Shown here: positions 31,760 to 33,939 of the stretch, piece by piece
Numbering within the stretch: position 1 is the stretch's first letter
Layout: each line of letters begins with the position of its first letter
NCBI GenBank assembly: GCA_009801015.1
Contig: VHZZ01000859.1
Location: forward strand, 3,387 to 37,325
Length of the DNA: 33,939 bases
From: Silene noctiflora
Lineage: Eukaryota > Streptophyta > Magnoliopsida > Caryophyllales > Caryophyllaceae
Reading direction: 5' to 3'
Made by a program: the position numbers and the translations under genes
The notes under the pieces: model-generated
Seen by the model: only the letters and a program-made list of their open reading frames with translations
The model's database searches: none
Told to the model about the DNA's origin: nothing

Positions 31760-32974
31760 TGTTGGAGTGAGTGTCCTCCACAATAGTGCGTGTACATATC
31801 AAATCTCATTTTAAGGAATACACTCGGGATATTCATTGACAATACTTGTCAGCTGATCAACGTATATCGGTAACGGTTGACTAACTAGGGTTTGACGTTA
31901 CTGTCGTGTGATGACGGTGTTCAACTGATCCCTTTCGGTCACACCTATAAGAACGAACCCCAAATATTAACTAATCGTTTGTATGAGATACAGTATAATT
32001 AATCCCTTGATAAACTGACTAAAAGTTAGTNGATTGAGTTATTTAGAGAGATCAAGTTTTGAACTCGGGCTGATGGAATTTATTATTTAATTATGCGATA
32101 ATTGAATAATAAATTAATTGAGACGGGTTTTAGCAATTAATTGTTAATTACTAAACTAGTACTAATTAACTAATACGATTAGTGTTAGTACGTATTATGT
32201 GTATATGTAGAGTACATGTACATATAATCAGTGTTATAAGACGGAAATAATTAAGAAACGTTTTTTTATCATAAAAGATGATAAAAATGGAACATTTATA
32301 TTAATTTATGAGACAAATTATAAAATCAAAATGGACCCATATAAGAAGAAAAAGAGCATTTTAGACACCATCATTTGTCTTTATGCATGTTTTTCTTTTT
32401 ATCTTTTCCATATTGTTTTTGTTCTTATCTAATGAACATCTTTATTCAAGCATGTAAAGAAAACACTTATTACCCCTCTCACTCTCACCTACCAACCGGC
32501 CACCCCCTCTTATGTGAGTAATTGTTACTCATTTTTAATCTATTCATTTTTGCATGTAAAATTTATCTCTCTTACTCTCTCTAAAAATTACTAAGAGTTA
32601 GTAATCTAAAAAATAATATTTACTAAGAGTTAGTAATATTAATATATATATTCAAGGGAAGTTCTAATATTATATCTAGTTAATATATATTAGATCTTTG
32701 AGTGTTTTGTTTTTGGGTGCAATTGGAGGGAGACTTTCTTTTTGAAAGTTTCATTGCCTTGATCATCCATCTTATCTAGCTCAAGAACAACAAGATAGGA
32801 GATCTTGTTGTGCCCATTATTTATCCATAATCAATGTAAGAAAATACGATTTCTTACCTTTTATTTTATCATGTTTTTTTCTCATGCATATTACATAGAT
32901 CTATAAATAACTAAATTAATTTATAATTTAGTAATATAATTAGAGAAGTCTAATTAAAGGTTTATGGACCTTCA
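31760..32974 (+). mobile_element. Probable solo Copia LTR, 1215 bp
   Basis: The start TGTTGGAGTGAGTGTCCTCC matches the start of the antisense Copia LTR at 1520, and a GATCCCTTTCGGTCACACC block is shared further in. CTATC lies just before it (31755-31759) and again just after ...CCTTCA (32975-32979), giving a 5-bp target duplication around TG...CA. No polypurine tract lies upstream and no tRNA primer site (TGGTATCAGAGC) is visible downstream, which favours a solo LTR. Its 1.2-kb length is more than twice that of the 994-1520 LTR, so it is a related but different subfamily. One ambiguous base lies at 32031. Confidence 0.6.
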
Positions 32975-33094
32975 CTATCTTCATCCATAACTTAAATCAC
33001 ATTAATGTCATTAATATAAAGTTATCATTTACACATGTTTTTCCCATACATTGACCCTTTAATTTCATTTTTTTTCATCCCATTTGGAATGACA

Positions 33095-33114
33095 TTTTTT
33101 TTTTTTTTTTTTTT
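33095..33114 (-). other. Poly(A) tail of the LINE (T run on + strand)
   Basis: Twenty T residues on the plus strand sit 19 bp beyond the LINE stop codon, so this is the A tail of the antisense LINE. Confidence 0.75.
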
Positions 33115-33939
33115 GTCAGAAGAAGGAATCACCCTAAGCTATAGACTTGGCTACAGCATGAGCTATCCTATTAAGATTTCTAGGACAATGACTAAGTGAA
33201 AAACAATGAGTAGATGAAACAAGTACTAAAATATACTGGATAGTTGATTTTGCTTCGATGCTTGGATCCGTGAAACCATTGACTTGGAGAACAAGATTCA
33301 TACAATCCGAAGCAACGTCAAGATGCCAAAAACCTTTTGAAAATGCATCCGAAATGGCAAACTTAAGAGCCATTGCTTCAGCCTGAAGAGCTGATTTGGC
33401 GTAGAAAGAACATCGACCAAAATGAAAATTACATCCCATTGAATTTTGTAGAACCCAACCTCCAGAAGCTTGAAAGTTCGGTTTCCAAGAAGCGTCACAT
33501 TTTATTCTAATAGCATTTGAAACGCAAAGGGACAGACCCATCAGAGGCACCGGAAAATGGTTGACGATCATAACAGCCCCATCAAAATCCTTCGGATCAG
33601 AAGACCTTGTAGGAGGAATCATATCAAGAGACTGATTTTGAACCCAAATGTTGTCGTTGATGTCAGTCGATAGCAGATTGAAGGAGTCATATAATGGAAT
33701 GAAAGATTCATGGAAAACACCATTATTTCTTGTACACCATAATCTCCAAAGACAGCCCACGAAACAAGAGATTTTGTATAATACATTGTCGGATTTGATT
33801 AGCAGAAGAAGCCAGTTGATTATCCACTGCTGAATGGGTAGAGCGTTACCAGAAAAGGTTCGAATTCCCAAAGGCGAAGCAAACCAAAAGCGAGACGCAA
33901 AGGGACAATCCCTGAAAATGTGTGATAAAGATTCAACAG
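33115..33939 (-). mobile_element. LINE (L1-type) 3' end: zf-RVT and RNase H, runs off the window
   Basis: A minus-strand frame is open from the window edge to the TAG at 33134-33136, at least 267 codons. It starts inside the zinc-binding end of the reverse-transcriptase region (zf-RVT: SLSHIFRDCPFASRFWF), then has the LWRLWCTRN segment, a linker, and an RVT_3 RNase H domain with Asp in IKCDASW, Glu in LQAEAMAL, Asp in VASDCMN, and a C-terminal RIAHAVAKS (His). A very short 3' untranslated region leads into the A tail. This is the last part of ORF2 of a plant L1 LINE, and the visible part has no stop or frameshift, so this copy is fairly young. The reverse transcriptase and 5' end lie outside the window. 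Confidence 0.88.

Noticed and set aside
33648-33833. Plus-strand open frame opposite the LINE
   Set aside because: It is a shadow of the LINE ORF2 frame on the other strand.

Overview
The window is nuclear DNA of a flowering plant. Three intact spliced plant genes with GT-AG introns can be read, set in AT-rich sequence full of plant LTR retrotransposons, LINEs, Helitrons and MITEs. The retroelement LTRs carry near-palindromic ACTCGACCGAGT-type motifs that I associate with the Caryophyllaceae (carnation/campion family); that family guess is weak, and placing it among eudicots is safer. No tRNA, rRNA or CRISPR was recognised.

Layout: (1) 1-8.0 kb is a graveyard of retroelements. A broken Ty3/gypsy (Tekay-like chromovirus) pol region is split by the LTR-proximal part of an antisense Copia element and ends in a gypsy 3' LTR. 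A LINE RNase H fragment (minus) follows, then a decayed LINE ORF1 (plus) whose zinc knuckle is interrupted by a 616-bp Helitron, then a piece of another LTR. (2) 8.57-14.36 kb, minus strand: an 8-exon proline-rich receptor-like kinase (PERK family, 561 aa), with a first intron containing a MITE-bounded tandem duplication. (3) 14.4-19.3 kb: intergenic, with several non-autonomous DNA transposons, including a second Helitron (minus) carrying a nested hAT-type MITE. (4) 19.32-20.98 kb, minus strand: a 4-exon gene for ribosomal protein eL37 (RPL37, 95 aa), its first intron directly after the ATG. (5) 21-24.4 kb: intergenic, with a large foldback (inverted repeat) element at 22.05-22.88 kb. (6) 24.58-29.98 kb, plus strand: an 8-exon gene for the Fe-S DNA helicase DDX11/CHL1 (899 aa), with paired E2F-like sites upstream and a second copy of the hAT MITE in its last intron. 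(7) 30-33.9 kb: two Stowaway-like MITEs, a probable Copia solo LTR (31760-32974), and the 3' end of an antisense LINE running off the window.

The three genes do not form a pathway: surface signalling (PERK), translation (eL37) and sister-chromatid cohesion/DNA repair (CHL1). For all three, the exon set fixed by splice sites and family conservation has a total length divisible by three and keeps every catalytic or metal-binding residue I checked, so all look functional. The most informative features are transposon boundaries that can be proven internally: the Helitron whose removal returns the host to frame at an A|T target, and two hAT MITEs with an 11-bp terminal inverted repeat (perfect in one copy, one end decayed by a base in the other) and 8-bp target duplications. 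I see no clearly new biological system; the novelty is in the nested, datable mobile-element structures.
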